From NCBI GenBank assembly GCA_015350385.1, contig WNKI01000001.1:9075800-9139799 (forward strand): 64,000 nt of DNA. Direction: 5' to 3'. A program made the position numbers and the translations under genes. This DNA is from Aculops lycopersici. Lineage: Eukaryota; Arthropoda; Arachnida; Trombidiformes; Eriophyidae. This document shows positions 28,293 through 39,200 of this stretch, one piece after another. Position 1 is the first letter of the stretch, and each line of letters starts with the position of its first letter. A model generated the notes under the pieces. The model was not told the origin of the DNA. It ran no database searches and saw nothing but the letters and a program-made list of their open reading frames with translations.

Positions 28293-29612
28293 CTAGTCAC
28301 GCAAAGGCTCCACATAATTGCAAGGAAATAAACCCTCTTCGCCGTCCAAAACGCCTTCGTACCAGCCGTCTTCGTTTTTCTTGGTAACATAAATAATGGC
28401 ATTTTCGCAAAGGTTAAGCTCATCGGGTTTTTCTTTTGCATAGTCGTATAGAGCTATAACTTTCTCTATGTAGTTTTTGGGTACCCAATCCGGTTCGGCG
28501 CCAGCCCGATCAAATGTGGGTGGAGGCGGTAAGGGGGACTGACCGTAACGTATCGTACCGGTGCTGAATACATTGAAGTTTGGAGCATTTTGAGACATCG
28601 GTTGAACCATTCCAACTTTGTATTGCTGCTGTTGTTGGGCTATTTGTTGCTGGTTGAAATTTGATTGATGCTGAATAGGTTGCTGGGGCGCATAATGACT
28701 CTGTTGTTGTTGTTGCATTTGTTGCTGTTGTTGGATTAAAGCAGCGTTTGTTGATTGATTGATGGGATAGTTGGGCGCATAGTTGCTTGGCACTTGTGGA
28801 GGAGCAATCGATAGGGCTGGATTTCGATATTCTTTTGAAGATCTAGACAAACTACCGACAGATCTGTTGGCTTGTGGAGGTGTCGGTGGTTTCACGTTCG
28901 GTGCCTGACCAATGCTAGTAGCACTCATTCCGGACACCGATAGGCCAGGGCCGTATAAGGAGCTGCCGCCATTTATGCTCTGCGCTGATGAGATAGACCT
29001 CGTTCTAGAGGTATGCAATTGTGCTTGTTGTTGTGGTTGTTGACTAGGTGCGAGCTTGACTCCGTGTCCCACATCGTCTAATAAACTGTAATCGATTGGC
29101 TTTCTGAAATACTTGGTTGGTCTCTCAGGATTAGTCGGGTAAATGATTTTGGGGATACGGTTTGGGCGCTTGTTGGCTGTAAACAAACCAATTTCGCGTC
29201 GGGCGACCTTTTCTCTATGGATCTGCTCCGATTGAACTAAATGATTTGCATTTGATTCGAGACTAGTGACTTGGGTTGCTTGAAGGTCTAGTAAATGCAA
29301 TACATTCAATGCTAACGATGTTATCTGGTAGGCCACAGAGGCTAGGCTCTGGGTCGTGTAATTTTTAGTTTCTTCAAGAGCTGCATACTTGTTTCCAGCT
29401 CGAAAATAATTTGTGTCGCAATACTCTGCGACACGCTCTAAGTTTCGGTGGTTATCTCTTAAATTTTGCTGGCATTCTGGGATATCGTTCTCAATTAGAA
29501 CAGCGATTTCATTGATAACGGCCTGCGGATCTGGTTCAATGTTGTTGTTTCTGGCCATCCCATTGGTCAACTTGATGGACCCGTCCGCGTCCATTGTCGG
29601 CTCTTGTGACAT
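28293..29612 (-). CDS. Abi: Abl interactor (WAVE complex subunit)
   Basis: 439 residues. The N-terminal helical region (about 20-110: IENDIPECQQNLRDNHRNLE, YCDTNYFRAGNKYAALEETK) and Abi homeodomain-related block (HREKVARREIGLFTANKRPN, then PERPTKYFRKPIDYSLLD) are diagnostic. A Pro/Ser/Gln-rich middle with poly-Gln runs follows, and a C-terminal SH3 (about 385-436: VIALYDYAKEKPDELNLCEN, ending GLFPCNYVEPL). Abi stabilises the WAVE regulatory complex and links Abl, Rac and Arp2/3 at the leading edge. Divergent from ribophorin I. Confidence 0.95.
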   Translation of the reverse strand: MSQEPTMDADGSIKLTNGMARNNNIEPDPQAVINEIAVLIENDIPECQQNLRDNHRNLERVAEYCDTNYFRAGNKYAALEETKNYTTQSLASVAYQITSLALNVLHLLDLQATQVTSLESNANHLVQSEQIHREKVARREIGLFTANKRPNRIPKIIYPTNPERPTKYFRKPIDYSLLDDVGHGVKLAPSQQPQQQAQLHTSRTRSISSAQSINGGSSLYGPGLSVSGMSATSIGQAPNVKPPTPPQANRSVGSLSRSSKEYRNPALSIAPPQVPSNYAPNYPINQSTNAALIQQQQQMQQQQQSHYAPQQPIQHQSNFNQQQIAQQQQQYKVGMVQPMSQNAPNFNVFSTGTIRYGQSPLPPPPTFDRAGAEPDWVPKNYIEKVIALYDYAKEKPDELNLCENAIIYVTKKNEDGWYEGVLDGEEGLFPCNYVEPLRD

Positions 29613-30237
29613 AATTAATTTAGAGGGAAAGTTTAGGTAACCTCCTCTTGTTGCATTAGCATTTCATTTTAATATTGGTAGAGACAAATAATATGTAATC
29701 TCAATGGATTTGTTACAAAAATGATCCTTGCAATATTTATCGCATGGATGCAAAATATATATTCTGGCCTCTGATTTGGTATTGAGGTTGCCATCTGCAA
29801 AGAACCGAAGTTATTGGCGCGGAGGGCATTTGCGTGTGCGCTGTGATATGACATACAGTTCGCTGCAGAAGGATGCTATTGATTATATCAGGTTGACGTG
29901 GTATTCAGCCTGGCGCCAGAGGGTAATTTCAAGTTTAATAAGCTATATTCAAACATCTTCGGTTATTGAGATTTAATGCAACTAGGTCAGGCTGACTTAT
30001 GTACGGTAAATCACCTGAAATTGAGTTTTAATTAGTCTGAAATTATAGAAAGTCGGTGGTTTGAATAAACGCGCCGTACGCAAGAGGCACAATTGGCAAA
30101 TCGTCCAACATTTTCTGACGTTCACGAATAAAACGTGTCTGTATGAAATCAAAACTGCTCTAGAACCGCCGAAGATCATATTAAATTTTATTCAATTGAT
30201 CAAATAATCAACCTAATATTACTAATTAGATCACATA
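29613..30237. promoter_or_regulatory. divergent upstream region, Abi / ribophorin I
   Basis: 625 bp between opposite starts, AT-rich at both ends. No ORF with coding character; no obvious TATA. Confidence 0.35.
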
Positions 30238-31578
30238 ATGAGTTGTCATCGGACATACCATGCAACTATTGTTGCAACCCTCTTGTACCTTTGTGCCTGT
30301 CGAAATGCCGGCGCAGTTGTTAATACTAAAATTGACAGGATCATTGATCTGAGCTCTCAACTTGTGAAGATAACCGAGAGGATCCAATTAGATGAAAACC
30401 CTGGGTTGTACAAGATAACATTGGAGCCATCACATCAGCAAAAGTTAGCTTATATTGATGCATCAATAAATGGTCAAACACTAGAACTCGCCGACCGACC
30501 AGATGGAACCTATGAGGTGAATCTTGAGGGACAGAGTGTTAGTCAGCCTCTTGTTATTATTACCGTCTACACCCAACTATTGCAGCCATATCCAGCTGAG
30601 ATCAGTCAAAGCGAACGACAGATGGTCAGATATCAAGGTTTACAATCAACTCTCTCGCCTTACCTAACAAAAACTATCACAACTAGGATAAAACTACCCC
30701 AATCGTCGAGATTGGAATCCTTCACAAAAGCTACCAAGATGACAACTGGCACTAGTAAATTAACTTATGGTCCGTTCAAGGATGTACAACCAAACCAAGC
30801 CGATCCATTGGCAGTTCACTACGAGAACAACAGTCCATTTGTAGCTGTCACCCATTTGACGCGAACTGTAGACCTGTCGCCTTGGGGAAACTCTATCTAC
30901 GTTGCCAATCAGGTTAAAGTCAAACATGTGGGAGCTAAGCTGAAGGGTCCATTCTCAAGAATTGAATATCAACGTGACAACTCCAATGGTTTGAGTTCAG
31001 TAAGGAACTTTGCTGCCGAGTTGCCCAAATCAGCAAAGGATATTTATTTTAGAGATGCAATTGGTAACATATCTACTTCAAACATTAGACACACTAGTTC
31101 CAATCTAATTGTCGGCCTCAAGCCTAGATTTCCTTTATTCGGTGGATGGGTCACCGACTTCAATTTGGGCTACCGAGTGTCCCTCAGCGACTATGTCAAT
31201 GCACCAGTTTCAGGCAATAATTATAGACTTAGCATTCCATTCGCTGACGTCCTCTTTGATAGTATGTTTGTCGAGGAGGCAATTGTAAAGATAACGTTGC
31301 CAGCTGGTGCAAAGGATATTGAGGTCAAAGGACAGATGCGATTCGAGAGGTTGCCCGATGAGATTAGTTTCTCCTATCTAGACTTCATCGGTAGGCCAGT
31401 GCTAGTATTCAAGAAACTAAATCTGGTCACGTTACATCTTGAAAACAAGCCACTTGTGATCAGATATAACTACAGCAAGATGTACATGTTACAAGAACCT
31501 TTCTTGTTAGGATCGGCTGCAATAGGAGCCATTTTGTTGCTGATGATCCAGCGATTCTTTAGTACATCAGGAAAATAA
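30238..31578 (+). CDS. RPN1: ribophorin I, oligosaccharyltransferase subunit
   Basis: 446 residues. Signal peptide in the first 25 residues (ATIVATLLYLCACRNAGA), then the ribophorin I lumenal domain: RIIDLSSQLVKITERIQLDE, TVYTQLLQPYPAEISQSERQ, EYQRDNSNGLSSVRNFAAEL, DIYFRDAIGNIST, KPRFPLFGGWVTDFNLGYRV. One C-terminal membrane helix (FLLGSAAIGAILLLMIQRFF). Ribophorin I belongs to the ER oligosaccharyltransferase and presents substrates for N-glycosylation. The protein ends soon after the membrane helix, so it lacks the ~150-residue cytosolic tail of the vertebrate protein (607 aa); an early stop is less likely because the reading frame is otherwise intact. Confidence 0.93.
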   Translation: MSCHRTYHATIVATLLYLCACRNAGAVVNTKIDRIIDLSSQLVKITERIQLDENPGLYKITLEPSHQQKLAYIDASINGQTLELADRPDGTYEVNLEGQSVSQPLVIITVYTQLLQPYPAEISQSERQMVRYQGLQSTLSPYLTKTITTRIKLPQSSRLESFTKATKMTTGTSKLTYGPFKDVQPNQADPLAVHYENNSPFVAVTHLTRTVDLSPWGNSIYVANQVKVKHVGAKLKGPFSRIEYQRDNSNGLSSVRNFAAELPKSAKDIYFRDAIGNISTSNIRHTSSNLIVGLKPRFPLFGGWVTDFNLGYRVSLSDYVNAPVSGNNYRLSIPFADVLFDSMFVEEAIVKITLPAGAKDIEVKGQMRFERLPDEISFSYLDFIGRPVLVFKKLNLVTLHLENKPLVIRYNYSKMYMLQEPFLLGSAAIGAILLLMIQRFFSTSGK

Positions 31579-31698
31579 TATTAAAGGGACCTACTTATTA
31601 TCAAAATCAAAATATTATTCATCGACGATGATAAATGTATTTATTGGTGACAACAACGTAGTGCGAGATTAGCATTGCACATTTGACATTTGAATTTG

Positions 31699-32353
31699 TT
31701 ACTTATGACGATTTCTATCTGAGCCATCGGAGCATCTAGATACTACCGAGCACCAGGCACAACAAAGCGCTTTTGCTGTCGCAGGTGTTGTATTGATGGC
31801 AGGTAGGCAGAGCTTTGAGATAGAAAGCGTTTTGATTGCCAACTTTTTCCTTAGACTCGCCTCATGGTAGCTTGGATTGATAAGGTTGGTGATGCCATCA
31901 GTCTCGTTGAGAACGATTGCATCTGATACTTCTATTCTGACCGGAAATACCGCGTCTCTTATATCCTCAATCTTAGGTAATAGCTTGTAGACAAATATTA
32001 TGTCACCATTCTTCTTGATTGTCATTTGAACGTTGCAATCATGGTTGTCAAGTCAAACTTATCAATCTATGTTGTTGAACCTATTCTGAACAATTAGTTT
32101 CGTAACAGGAAAAACTAGATTTGCCCGAGCTCGATGCAAAAAAATCTCGCATCTCTCCTTTCCTGGCTTGATCCGATAGCTCATGACTTTCTGGGCGTCT
32201 TGAACATACTCAACTTGGTAGATTTTTTCTTTAGAGCTTCCGGTGTGATTATTTCATTTGCAACTGCAGTGTTTATCTTGGTTTTTCCCTTACCTGGCCA
32301 AGTGACAAGCTTGCGCATGAAACAGCAAGCAATATAGAGATCAGTAACCTCAT
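31699..32353 (-). CDS. putative split gene for a small secreted protein
   Basis: Minus strand. From an ATG at 32353 a clean signal peptide is encoded (MRLLISILLAVSCASLSLGQ) ending exactly at a donor, CAG|GTAAGG (exon 32294-32353, phase 0). Downstream a second open frame (about 32319-32052) contains IYQVEYVQDAQKVMSYRIKP and then, after stops at 32052-32041, the same frame reopens as KNGDIIFVYKLLPKIEDIRD to a stop at 31699, ending with a Cys pair region (ALCCAWCSVVSRC). Several short introns would join these, for instance acceptors before 32230 or 32014, but I cannot fix the structure. No family recognised. Confidence 0.45.
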
Positions 32354-32998
32354 TGTTTTCTTCAATACAGATTCAGAATAGAATTCTAGCACGATTTCAA
32401 TGACAATGTTGTTTGTTCAAAGATTGTCTAACGAATGGCTTATATAACAAGAGACTAATCATTTCGGATTGAACTTGAAGACAATCCAATCTAAAAAATA
32501 AGACATTTCAAGTGAACATCGAGGTAGATGAGAGAAACGGCTCGGCATGGTGAATGGTGGGATGAGACTGATCCATTTGATTTGAGTTAATTTCAATTGA
32601 ATTTGGCAACTTTTATTTGAAAATTTATGTCTGGAAAGTGCTGATACACTTTGTGCGTTAGAAAGAGAGAATATATTTGTGTTTGTATGTGTGTTAATTT
32701 TAGGTGAAAAATGTAATGATAACTAATGTAATGATGATATCTTAGTAAGTAGTTTTGCTTTTGTTTTTGTTTTCCTTTGCTATCGCTTTCTTCCTCGTTA
32801 ATCAACATGTTGTTTGATTGAAGGTTGATTGGTTGATTGTGATTGTAGGTGTATAATGTGTTGTTTGTGTTTAGGTTTAAGTGAGAAAAACTCAACTACT
32901 AAGACTAACTGGCTTTAGGTTAACAGATAAAACACCCTGTAGTGATTGATGGATGGATGGAAAACAATTCTTGGTTTCCTAGGACTCCCCTTGGAAGC
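32354..32998. other. intergenic / 3' UTR of the spectraplakin gene
   Basis: AT-rich; TG-rich microsatellite-like stretch at about 32660-32700. A 100-codon Asn/His/Gln-rich minus-strand frame at 32593-32895 is low-complexity UTR, not a gene. Confidence 0.45.
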
Positions 32999-33238
32999 CT
33001 AGAGATTATCCGTGGATCTACTCGTTTTGGGGTCCAATTGTTGCGTATGCAAATCGCTACCATGACGACTGGCCGGTCTACTCGCGGGTCGACTAGCTGG
33101 CCTACTAGTAGTCGAAACGGGAGTTAGCCGGCCAATTCGGGATCGGGTTTTGTTAGACTCCGACTCGCTGTAGTAATCACTGGGCGATCCATACCTAGTG
33201 CTCGACATTGGCATCGATCTATCTGTCTTCTCACGAAT
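32999..33238 (-). CDS. shot: spectraplakin last exon (C-terminal Ser-Arg tail)
   Basis: Follows the acceptor AACAG|ATTCGTGAG. Encodes [19 protein letters not shown], then a [11 protein letters not shown] repeat and the stop. GSR-like tails of this kind bind microtubules and carry the EB1-binding SxIP motif in other spectraplakins; I see no exact SxIP here. Confidence 0.8.
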   Translation of the reverse strand: MREKTDRSMPMSSTRYGSPSDYYSESESNKTRSRIGRLTPVSTTSRPASRPASRPASRHGSDLHTQQLDPKTSRSTDNL

Positions 33239-36200
33239 CTGTTGAAGTTAACAATAATAAGGGCGAGCGGGAGTTATGATTAGTAATCAATCGATAGGAG
33301 AGTTATTTACATTAGCAACATTTTGTAGTTATGCTAGGGATTAGTGACTTTGTTAGTAAACGAACCTTGGTTATGGGCCCAAGAGCGGGCATTGAACCGG
33401 GATCTTTGGCCATCTTTGACCGGAAGGTGGCCATGGCCTGACTAGCGCCCTCGGGCAGGATGAACTGTTCGCGTAATTCAACGTTAGTGCGACCCTTTGC
33501 TGCTCAATGCAAGTGGCATAGATATCAACAGGTGTGTTATCGAGGTTCGATGTTAGTAAGGGTGTTAGTGTTTTCTCTCAATCGACTCGCCTTCTAATTG
33601 GTATAATCAAATTATTAGCTAATGTCCCATCTCTTTTGCTCACTTCTCACATCCAACATTCAAATTCAAGTCGAGTAATCAATATCCACAGACAAAATCT
33701 ACTTACCTCTACATGGATCATTCTTTTGCAGGAATGAAGTCAGTGGCTCCCATCCACCGCCAACGCGAACCATCACAGTGCTACGCAGGATACGAACCAA
33801 GCGCAACTTTTGCGACTCGCCAAATCGGTAGCGACCCTCGCCAACGTGATACACACGATACCTTTGAGTACAGGTGCACTTGGCCACCTGTCGCTGAACC
33901 TCATCCTGAATCAACTCGTCGTCTGTGATTGGCTTGTCGGGGCGAAGGGAGTCGAGATATTCCTTGTTGTCAATGGTGCCATCGTTGTTCTTGTCAAAGA
34001 TATCAGCCACACGCTCCATTTCCAAACGGCTACTCTCAAACTTGGACCTTAGAACACCCGAAATGAAGGCCTCAATTGGAATGCGACCGTCGTTGTCGTC
34101 GTCGATTGATCTGAAAAAGTCCATTACTCGTCCCTTGGACGAGTTGACCCAAGTCAAGAAGCGTCGGCGCCACTGGTCAAAGTCGAAGTTTTCCAATCTT
34201 TCCATCTCCTTCAGTTGCTCCGAGCGATCCTTTAACCTTTGCATCTTGTCCAAAGATAACTGCCAAACCGAGCGCCACTTCTCTAGCATGATTCTAGCCC
34301 GTGGCTGTCTAACATCTGGATACTCGTCCCTATAGGTTGCGTATGAGGTTCTAGTGGGTGTTGTGGATCTAGCACCACTTGCGCTCAATCTTCCCGTTGA
34401 TGTTGCCTTGCTCAGTGTTCCCGAGCTTCCGCCGGCCACATCCCTTGGCTTTGTGGTGGTTGTGGTTAAGATCATTTTTGAGGTTGAAGTAGCGGATTTG
34501 GCAGCGAAAATTTTGACTACACGATCAACATCCGGTTCGCGTTTACGTAACTCGTCCATGAAGTTTGAGTGAGCATCGATCATTGAGTCCAACTGATGGG
34601 CGTTGGCCGGAAGTTGCTCGGTTTCTTCGGATAAAAGTCTGGCCTCGTGGCGACTCAACCAGCCAATCAATTCCTCAACGAGCTCTAGAATGTCCATCAA
34701 TGAGCGCAGGTGGTCGGCAAGACGCTGGCCACGTTGCTTGGCCCAAGCGTCGATCTCCTCCCATCGCGACTCAATAATATTAATCCAATGCTTAACCACC
34801 GGCTCGGCGTCCGGGTGGCACTTGTTGAGTATCTCGCGCGCCAACTTGAGCGTTCCCTCCTTCGTTTGTCCTTGAGCAGTCAATTTTCTCAAAAATTTCT
34901 CATGCTCAGCAAGCTCGGCCTTGGTGGCCGCCTCGTCCTCTGGCATGGCTCCGGCAAATCTGAGCTTCATCTCGGCATCAGCCAACCACTCGAGCAGAGC
35001 GTGCACCTGATTGTGCATTTGCTCCGCCATCCTGAGTGCCTCGTCGAGCTTGCCACTCTTGTCACGGGTCAACTTTTCCACCTCACGCCACTGGTTGCTC
35101 AGCGCGCTTAGCTCGTCCCTAATCATGGCACCATTTTGTGGCGACGAATTGGTCAACTCCTGCTCCATCCTTCTCACCTCGTTCATTGTTGGCTGTCTGG
35201 CGGCCAGCTCGTCTTGGAACGACTTGTGCTGCTCCACTAAGGCATTAACTGTATCCAAATCACCATGAACATTCTCCTCGTTGATAAGGACCTTCTTTGC
35301 CCTTTCCAACCACTGAGCCACCTCCTGTATGGCATCCGAAGCGGCCACTCGGCTCATGGCATTCTGGATATCATTCAACCTCTTGGCTGCCTTATCCTCA
35401 ATGCGAGCAAACTGATCCTTCAATCCCTGCATGTTGCTACGAAGTCTCGCCGGGTCAACAATCAAATCGTCCCGAATCAATTCCTCGCCAGTCTTGATTA
35501 GATCATTCAACTTGCGCTTAGTGGCGCCAAGTGACTGAATGAAGTCGTTGATTTCGCCCAGTTGCTGTTGCAAGGTCGCTAGGTCCTTGCCAACCGGAGC
35601 CATGGTGTCAATGCGACGCTCCAGCTCGTCCAGCTCGCGCTTCATCTCGTCTAATCTCAACTGGAACTTGGCTTCGGCGGCCTTCTGAGCCTCAGCTCTG
35701 TTCAGTGCATCCTGTAGAGCCTTAAATCGGCGAGCTGCCTTCTCGTCAATGCGAGCCAGCTGGTCCTTGAGCTTGTTGATGTTTGCCCTAAGTGTCGCGG
35801 GGTCACTAATCAAATCATCGCGAATCATGTCCTCGGCCAAGCGGGTTACGTCGTTCAAGTTTCTCCTAACCTTCTGTAGGTCGCCGTCGAATTCACGCAT
35901 CTCGTCGAGTTGACGCTGCAGAGTCGCTAGGTCCTTTCCAATTGGTGCCATGTTATCAATGCGACGCTCCAACTCATCAAGTTGCTTCTTGATTCCATCG
36001 AGCTTCAGATTAATCTCGGCCTCAGCTGCCTTTTGAGCCTCAGCACGCTTTAGGGCATCCTCGAATTCTCTCAACCTACGCGCCGCCTTGTCCTCAATAC
36101 GAGCCAACTGATCCTTCAATCCTTGTAACTCCATGCGAAGTCTTGGCGGATCCACAATCAAATCGTCCCGAATCATATCCTCGGCCAATTTGCACAAGTC

Positions 36201-39200
36201 GGCCAAATTGTTTCTCGCCTTGTTGAGGTCCTTGTCGAATTGGTGTAGCTCGGCCAATTGGCGTTGCAATGTGGCCAAGTCCCTTGAAACCGGACCCATA
36301 TTATCAATGCGACGCTCCAACTCGTCGAGCTCGCGTTTCATTGCGTCCAACTTCAATTTCAACTTGGCCTCGGCCTCACGTTGCCTCTGGGCGCGACGTT
36401 CGGCATCCTCCATTTCGCGCAATCTTTGCATTGTCCTCTCATATTCCTCGTGTAATTGATTCAACTTTGCCAACAATCTCTTGTACCTGGTGTCCAATTC
36501 GGCAACCTTCTCGCGAACCATAATTGAATCCGGGTGCGAGCGGCCAGCTTCATTCATAAAGTCCTCGGCCAAACGCTTGATGCTATCAATCTTGATACCA
36601 ACATCAGCCAAATCCTCGCTCAACTTGCGCAACTTGTCAGGTGTAAATCCCTTCGCGTCCCTCAACGAGTTTATCCTCGATACCTTTCGCTCCTCCTCGT
36701 CCATTTCGCGCTCAATTACATCCAAACGCTCGTTGGTCTTACGGATATCGTTCATCAATTTGTCGAGCATGGCCTTCAACCTCTCGGCCTTGGCAATGGC
36801 ATCGTCCAAAGCTTGATTACGGGCCTTGAGTGCGTTCATCATTCTGTCCCAGTGGTAGTCGATGTTGTCCATATGTAGTTCGTTGTCAATGCGACAATTC
36901 AACTCTTGGGCCATCTTATAAATGTCCCTAGCCACACTGGCCAATCGTTGCTTGTCATGTTGCTTAGGCGGCACCTCCTCCGTTCGGAAGCGCTCATTTT
37001 CATCCTTCAAACGCCTCAATTCCGGCACACTCTTTGGAAACTTCCGGTCCTCCAATTTGGTCGTGGATTCCTTGATCCATTTCAACAATCTCGATGCCAG
37101 CTCCTTGTACTCGTCAATACGACGAATCATCTCCTCGTCGAGCAAAGGGTTGCGCTCCGGCGGATCAGGGAACAACTCGTACAATTGGGCCAAATAAGTA
37201 ATCATTGATTTCTCATCCTGATCTGGCCTATCCACGTCGGCAGGCTCCAATAGACGATCAATGCCCAAATCGCGCTGGCCAACCGTGAACGCTTGGTCCA
37301 AATTCTCGAACGAGGTCTTCTTTCGGCAGGCGCGATAGTCGAGCAAATCGGGCCGGTTGCGATGGATGATGGCATTGTAGGCAAGACCATCTCGCCAGCT
37401 GGTAGTTAAATCTGTGACCTTGGTTCCGGGGTAACCGTCGCAAGTTTTCTGCGCCCAACGAAGTAGAATCTCACGGAAGTTTGAGTTGTCCTCGAGCTAC
37501 AGTTGTTTTGTTTCGTTTTTGGAAGTTGTATTTGAGTGAAGGTTAGTCACGGGGTTCAAGTTAAGGGAGAGTAGAGATTAGTCGGGTTTAAGGGCTTTCG
37601 TCTCAAAGAGTGGATTCTGCTATGTTAAAACTAACGAATAAACGATCAACAGGTGGAAATTTGAAAGAACGAAAACTCAATCAAAACAAATTAATGAAAA
37701 ATGCTAACCTTCTCGTTCTCGCCACGAGTTATGGTTGTGGTCTTCTTCAAAACGCGACGCGTTTTAACCGTCTGTAGTCCGGCCTTACTGTCGGCCGACT
37801 TGTACAACTCTTGCGACTCTTGGAAGGCTCGCGCCATTTGAGTCTTTGTCTTGGTTTCACCTGGCGCCGTGAGGTCGCCCAACTCCGAGCTAATTGCTCG
37901 CTGCTGGGTGTCCTTGAGTGTCTTTGTGGTGCTATGATGCGTTCCATTGGTGTCTTTTCCATTGTGAATTGAGTGGCTGCTACGATGATGGCCACTCGTC
38001 TTGTTTAAATCTTGCAGCGGCGACCTGGAGGCCGCCCGACTCGAGGGCGAAAGTGCCGACTTCCTTGGCGTCGGCGAAGTCGACGACTCACCGGCGCCAC
38101 CCTCGCCCTTCATATAAACACGCGAGTTTCTCTCAAATTGATACATGATTTTAATTTGGCACTAGTTGTTGCTACTTCTTAATCTTGAGTTAGTTTGTTC
38201 GCTATAAACTCTTTTGCTGGGGTTACTTGTTGTTCTTTGGCTCTCTTGTTGTTGTGTTTGTTCTTATTATTTATGTGATCCAGTTAATTAAAAGCAGTTG
38301 ATTAGGTGTTGCCGACTAATCAACCAACTGAACTTGTGTGTCTTACCGCTCTTTAGTTGCAAGATGGTCACAACAAACACGCGCACACGCACATGAGCTC
38401 AGTGGACACTCTATAAAAAGTCACCTGTTGCGGCAACTATTTTATTTCTGTCGCAGTACACTGACCAATCGACTCTCTCTCTCTCTCTCGCTGGTCAATG
38501 CTGAATATAATCTCTCTTGTTTCGCTTTCACTATTGCTACACACTGTTGCTGTAGGCCAATAATATTATAGAATGGATGCAACAGTTTGTCGTCGTCGAC
38601 AGGTAAATTGCAACTGGAGCTTAATTTGCAGGTCCAGTTAGGAGTTACGCTGCTGCGTTCAGTTTCTCTCTCCCTCTTAAACACTTAGTCTAACAAAAAA
38701 ATCTCTCACTATTGGGCCTTATGGATAAAAGTTTCACTCAACTAAACTCTAACACTAGCAATGGAAACAACAACATCACTGATGGCAACTACATGAGCAT
38801 TGGCAGTTTGAAGCCGAGGAACAGAAGGCTGAATGAATTTGGAGGCGGCGACTGTGGCTTTGGTGGTGATGGTGGTGGTTGTAGCGGCGGCGACACAGGT
38901 AAGTTTCCCGGACTTGAATGTTCCACCAGATAAGGTAAATATTCTCTCTCTCTCCTTCTTTCTTTCTATTACTATTTGAGTCAATGGATCTCCTAGTCTC
39001 TCAACGCGACAACAACGACGATCACTTGTGTCCTTACGGCAGGTGGATGTTGGTTGGTGGTTGTTGGCGATTGTTGTTGTTGTTGCTGTTGCTGTCGTTG
39101 TTGTTATTGTTGGACCTCTCACCTCAACTGGCGGCCGCCTGTTTTTGCTTGCAAGTGAGTGAGCGCGTTTCTTCTTCTTTATTGCTTGTTTCTGTAATAT

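Noticed and set aside
32593..32895. 100-codon Asn/His/Gln-rich frame
   Set aside because: Low-complexity AT-rich 3' flank of the spectraplakin gene.
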